Assembly: GCA_947494715.1 (NCBI GenBank)
Contig: CANLWG010000013.1
Location: forward strand, 62,001-126,000
Direction of reading: 5' to 3'
DNA from: an uncultured Flavobacteriaceae bacterium
GTDB lineage: Bacteria; Bacteroidota; Bacteroidia; Flavobacteriales; Flavobacteriaceae
Length of the DNA: 64,000 nucleotides
The position numbers and the translations under genes are program-made. The notes under the pieces are model-generated. The model had not been told where the DNA came from, ran no database searches, and saw only the letters and a list, made by a program, of their open reading frames with translations. Position 1 is the first letter of the stretch, and every line of letters begins with the position of its first letter. This document shows, in pieces, positions 60,848 through 64,000 of the stretch.

Positions 60848-60878
60848 AGCAATATCCGGCAGAAGATATTGCTTTTTT
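60848..60878 (+). terminator. Terminator between ppa and hppA
   Basis: AGCAATATC (60848-60856) and GATATTGCT (60865-60873) form a 9-bp stem with an 8-base loop and a T6 run. Confidence 0.85.
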
Positions 60879-60895
60879 ATTCTGTTCTATTTTAC

Positions 60896-60903
60896 TACTT
60901 TTG
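60896..60903 (+). promoter_or_regulatory. TAnnTTTG promoter box of hppA
   Basis: TACTTTTG directly follows the ppa terminator and lies 35 bases before the hppA ATG. The leader between them is A-rich (CAACTAAACAAA). Confidence 0.5.
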
Positions 60904-60938
60904 CCCCCGTTCTAAAAAATTATAAACAACTAAACAAA

Positions 60939-63326
60939 ATGGAATTAATCGTAAAGTTTTTACCTGTTTTTGGCGTACTGGCCTTATTATTCGTGTTCAT
61001 TAAAAATATGTGGGTCTCCAAACAGGAAGTTGGCGATGCCAAGATGGCACGGATCGCAAAGAATATTGCTGATGGAGCCATGTCATTCTTAAAGGCCGAA
61101 TACAAAATTCTTGCCATTTTTGTAGCTGCGGTTGCTGTGCTTCTTTTCTTTAAGGGAAGCAGTGAGGAAGGTTCCAATGGAATGGTCGCCGTATCCTTTA
61201 TAGTCGGTGCCATCTGTTCGGCCTTGGCGGGATTTATAGGAATGCGAGTTGCAACAAAAGCAAATGTAAGAACTACACAGGCCGCCCGTACTTCTTTGGG
61301 AAAAGCTCTAGAGGTCGCTTTTGCAGGTGGCGCCGTTATGGGATTGGGAGTCGTAGGTTTGGGCGTTTTGGGCCTTAGTACCTTGTTTATGGTTTATAGC
61401 GGACAAGGATGGGAAATCAGTGAAGTCTTGAACGTACTTTCAGGATTCTCCTTAGGAGCGTCCTCAATTGCCCTGTTTGCCCGTGTAGGTGGCGGTATTT
61501 ATACCAAAGCTGCGGACGTTGGTGCTGATTTGGTAGGAAAGGTTGAGGCCGGAATTCCCGAAGATCATCCTCTTAATCCAGCAACTATAGCGGATAACGT
61601 AGGTGATAATGTAGGTGATGTTGCGGGTATGGGCGCCGACCTTTTTGAATCGTATGTGGGTTCAATTATCGGTACAATGGTATTAGGTGCGGCTTTTACC
61701 CAGATTCCTGCATTTACTACGGCTTTTGACGGTTTGGGTGCCGTTTATCTTCCACTGGTCCTGGCAGCTGTAGGAATCATAATGTCTATTATCGGCACAT
61801 TCTTTGTAAAGGTCAAGGATGGTGGAAACCCACAGACAGCATTGAACATTGGTGAATTTGGTTCGGCCGGTCTCATGTTGGTCGCCTCCTATTTTATTAT
61901 TACTCAAATGCTTCCCGAAAGCTGGACTATTGGAGGGAGTGAATATACATCCTTAGGTGTTTTCTTTGCAGTTCTTGCCGGTTTAATTGCCGGTTTAGCA
62001 GTAGGCAAAGTTACTGAATATTATACCGGTACTGGAACGAAACCGGTGAACGCCATCGTTAGACAATCTGAGACAGGTGCAGCTACCAATATTATTGCCG
62101 GTTTGGGTGTAGGCATGATGTCCACTATGTTTCCCATTTTGTTGATTGCTGCCGCTATTTTGGTATCGCATCATTTTGCCGGGTTATATGGTATTGCCAT
62201 AGCCGCTGTTGGGATGTTGGCGAATACAGGTATCCAGTTGGCCGTTGATGCATACGGACCAATTTCGGATAATGCAGGTGGTATTGCCGAAATGGCCGAA
62301 TTGCCAAGTGAAGTCCGTGAACGCACTGATAAATTGGATGCTGTTGGAAATACAACCGCCGCAATAGGTAAAGGTTTTGCGATTGCTTCCGCTGCATTGA
62401 CAGCATTGGCACTGTTTGCTGCTTTTATGCAAACGGCCAATGTAACTGCAATTGACGTTTCAAAACCTAATATTATGGCGGGTCTATTGGTTGGCGGAAT
62501 GCTTCCTTTCGTATTCTCGGCACTTTCCATGAATGCCGTTGGTCGTGCAGCTATGGCAATGATTGAAGAAGTACGTCGCCAGTTTAGGGATATACCCCAA
62601 TTAAAGGCAGCTTTGGAAGTAATGCGATCCGTGGATTCTGATATGTCCAAAGCTACTCCGGAGCAACGTGCTATTTTCGATGAAGCTGATGGCCTTGCCG
62701 AATACGACAAGTGTGTTGCTATTTCTACGAAGGCTTCGATCAAGGAAATGGTATTACCCGGTCTTTTAGCAATTGCTGTTCCCGTTGCTGTTGGATTTAT
62801 TGGTGGAGCGGAAATGTTAGGAGGTCTTTTGGCCGGTGTAACTACAGCTGGGGTCTTGATGGCCATCTTTCAATCCAATGCCGGTGGTGCTTGGGATAAT
62901 GCCAAGAAGATGATCGAAGAGCAAGGTCGTAAAGGTACCGATGCGCACAAAGCGGCGGTTGTTGGTGATACCGTTGGTGATCCTTTTAAGGATACTTCAG
63001 GGCCATCTTTGAATATTCTTTTAAAATTGATGTCCGTTGTGGCCTTGGTTATCGCACCAAGTATTGCCCTAAATGTTAGTGGAATGGCTAACAAGGCGGA
63101 TACCAAGGAAATAAAAATAGAAATGAGCACTGAAAGCGCGGATTTAGCGGAAGCAACTATTGCCTACACAACCGTGATAAATGGTGAAAAGGTTACCGAG
63201 GAAAAAACATTTACGGGAACTCAGGCCGAAGTAGAGGCTCAATTGGAAGATTTCGAAAATGTAACTATCGAATCAGGAGGGAAAAGCACCAAGATTACGG
63301 TTGAAAAGGTTGATGTAAAAAAATAG
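60939..63326 (+). CDS. hppA: Membrane-bound ion-translocating pyrophosphatase
   Basis: This is a multi-spanning pump (about 16 helices) that couples PPi hydrolysis to export of Na+ and/or H+. The substrate site is [20 protein letters not shown] with [20 protein letters not shown] (about residues 192-232), and late [14 protein letters not shown] with [30 protein letters not shown] has Ala474 at the site that is Lys in K+-independent enzymes, which indicates the K+-dependent class. After the last helix (~residue 713) the protein has an unusual ~80-residue hydrophilic tail ([20 protein letters not shown]). Whether Na+ or H+ is pumped cannot be decided by eye. Confidence 0.96.
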   Translation: MELIVKFLPVFGVLALLFVFIKNMWVSKQEVGDAKMARIAKNIADGAMSFLKAEYKILAIFVAAVAVLLFFKGSSEEGSNGMVAVSFIVGAICSALAGFIGMRVATKANVRTTQAARTSLGKALEVAFAGGAVMGLGVVGLGVLGLSTLFMVYSGQGWEISEVLNVLSGFSLGASSIALFARVGGGIYTKAADVGADLVGKVEAGIPEDHPLNPATIADNVGDNVGDVAGMGADLFESYVGSIIGTMVLGAAFTQIPAFTTAFDGLGAVYLPLVLAAVGIIMSIIGTFFVKVKDGGNPQTALNIGEFGSAGLMLVASYFIITQMLPESWTIGGSEYTSLGVFFAVLAGLIAGLAVGKVTEYYTGTGTKPVNAIVRQSETGAATNIIAGLGVGMMSTMFPILLIAAAILVSHHFAGLYGIAIAAVGMLANTGIQLAVDAYGPISDNAGGIAEMAELPSEVRERTDKLDAVGNTTAAIGKGFAIASAALTALALFAAFMQTANVTAIDVSKPNIMAGLLVGGMLPFVFSALSMNAVGRAAMAMIEEVRRQFRDIPQLKAALEVMRSVDSDMSKATPEQRAIFDEADGLAEYDKCVAISTKASIKEMVLPGLLAIAVPVAVGFIGGAEMLGGLLAGVTTAGVLMAIFQSNAGGAWDNAKKMIEEQGRKGTDAHKAAVVGDTVGDPFKDTSGPSLNILLKLMSVVALVIAPSIALNVSGMANKADTKEIKIEMSTESADLAEATIAYTTVINGEKVTEEKTFTGTQAEVEAQLEDFENVTIESGGKSTKITVEKVDVKK

Positions 63327-63348
63327 GACCTACCTTTTTATAATGAAC

Positions 63349-63383
63349 AAGAGGCAAGCCGTTTAGGTTTGCCTCTTTTTTTA
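63349..63383. terminator. Bidirectional terminator between hppA and the tonB-type gene
   Basis: AAGAGGCAA (63349-63357) and TTGCCTCTT (63369-63377) form a 9-bp stem followed by a T run on the plus strand. It serves hppA; the convergent gene's stop is at 63381-63383. Confidence 0.8.
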
Positions 63384-64000
63384 TTTTAACTTAAATGTTA
63401 TGGGAATACTAAAAGGTACTCTTACTGCTTTTCCAGCTTGTTTTCCGGGAGTCATTTGAGGTAATTTGTCTATAATTCTTGTGGCTTCCGCGCCTAAGTT
63501 CTTGTCCGGACTTCTCATAATTTTAACCTCTCCAATACTTCCATCTTTTTGGATGACAAAGTTCATATACACTTTTCCTTGTATCCCCATTTCTTGTGAG
63601 ATTTCAGGATAGCGGAAGGTCTTTCTTACATGTTTTAGAATCATTTTATTAAAACATGCTCTTTTGTCTTTTTCTTGTTCACAGCCCGGAAAAACAGGTA
63701 CAATTTCGACGACTGATATGGGAATTGGAATATCCTCTTCTATTTCTTCATATACCACGTCTTTGACTTCAACGATTTCTATGTCTGCATTACTTTCTGT
63801 GGATTCAATTATGATATCTTCAATTGGTTTATCATTTTTGACAATCTCTATAATATCTGGAGTCACTGCAGGTGGAGGGGGCGGAGGTGTAAAATGTATC
63901 GTTAAGGGCACTTCTTCGACTAGCTCATCATCTATGTTCATTGCTTCCAAGCCATAGTCAATTTTATCATAACTCTTCCATTCCAAAGCTATGTAGGTTA
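63381..64000 (-). CDS. TonB family energy transducer (5' end beyond right edge)
   Basis: The frame stays open to the right edge and reads in from YIALEWKSYDK, the end of the usual N-terminal membrane helix, so only the start of the gene is missing. A proline-rich spacer follows (FTPPPPPPAVTPDIIEI), then an acidic linker, and the TonB C-terminal domain over the last ~100 residues: VFPGCEQEKDKRACFNKMI, RKTFRYPEISQEMGIQGKVY, MNFVIQKDGSIGEVKIMRSP and VRVPFSIPITFKLK. TonB passes proton-motive energy to receptors such as the SusC protein of this window. Whether it serves that receptor is unknown. Confidence 0.93.
   Translation of the reverse strand, partial: TYIALEWKSYDKIDYGLEAMNIDDELVEEVPLTIHFTPPPPPPAVTPDIIEIVKNDKPIEDIIIESTESNADIEIVEVKDVVYEEIEEDIPIPISVVEIVPVFPGCEQEKDKRACFNKMILKHVRKTFRYPEISQEMGIQGKVYMNFVIQKDGSIGEVKIMRSPDKNLGAEATRIIDKLPQMTPGKQAGKAVRVPFSIPITFKLK

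Noticed and set aside
62171-62866. 231-codon minus-strand open frame inside hppA
   Set aside because: It is antisense to the strongly conserved pyrophosphatase and looks like translated complement of Ala/Gly-rich codons.

Overview
The window looks like a chromosomal segment of a marine Flavobacteriaceae bacterium (Bacteroidota). The evidence is a SusC/SusD pair, a gliding and type IX secretion lipoprotein (GldJ) with PorV, a giant protein with a T9SS type-B C-terminal domain, DUF5686, EtfBA, the split pdhA-pdhC / pdhB arrangement, TAnnTTTG-type promoters and weak Shine-Dalgarno sequences. I cannot name the genus from the sequence alone.

Layout. (1) 1-8.1 kb is a sugar-linked accessory region: the 3' end of a Gfo/Idh/MocA oxidoreductase, a DUF6807 lipoprotein, a secreted DUF1080 (3-keto-disaccharide hydrolase-like) protein and a LacI-type regulator on the plus strand, facing a susC-susD pair on the minus strand. 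Two LacI-like operator candidates lie upstream of susC. (2) 8.7-17.7 kb is a single 3007-residue modular secreted protein with several tandem repeat blocks and a type-B T9SS signal. (3) 18.2-27.7 kb is a minus-strand array of six genes whose domain set is best known from Planctomycetes: PSCyt1/DUF1549/LamG/DUF1553, DUF1501, an NHL-like propeller, a membrane cytochrome c with leucine-rich repeats, an FMN alpha-hydroxy-acid dehydrogenase and a PfkB kinase. This is the best candidate in the window for an undescribed redox and catabolic system. (4) A tRNA-Val gene at about 28 kb is flanked by the two separated ends of another tRNA. (5) 28-64 kb is mostly conserved flavobacterial chromosome.

Conserved part: murF and gldJ; divergent porV, cdd, pdhA and pdhC; an M28 peptidase, an SDR enzyme, SprT, a mannose-1-phosphate guanylyltransferase and a DUF389 protein; an Mla-type ABC transporter; a PafA-like phosphatase with murI; folA; a class V aminotransferase; a stand-alone CBM48 protein; an ergothioneine-type egtB-egtD-DUF427 operon; thyA; nupC with a bifunctional nuclease; etfBA divergent from pdhB across a perfect 24-bp palindrome; a DUF5686 protein; a soluble pyrophosphatase next to a membrane pyrophosphatase; and the 3' part of a TonB gene cut by the right edge.

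How it fits together: the left third looks like sugar or uronate scavenging and surface attachment, with outer-membrane uptake by SusCD, extracytoplasmic oxidation by a cytochrome-linked array, and cytoplasmic oxidoreductase and kinase steps. The right two thirds serve central carbon metabolism (PDH, ETF, pyrophosphatases), envelope assembly (MurF, MurI, Mla, GldJ, PorV), nucleotide and folate metabolism (Cdd, ThyA, FolA, NupC) and redox protection (EgtB, EgtD). Functions of the accessory genes are inferred from families and context.
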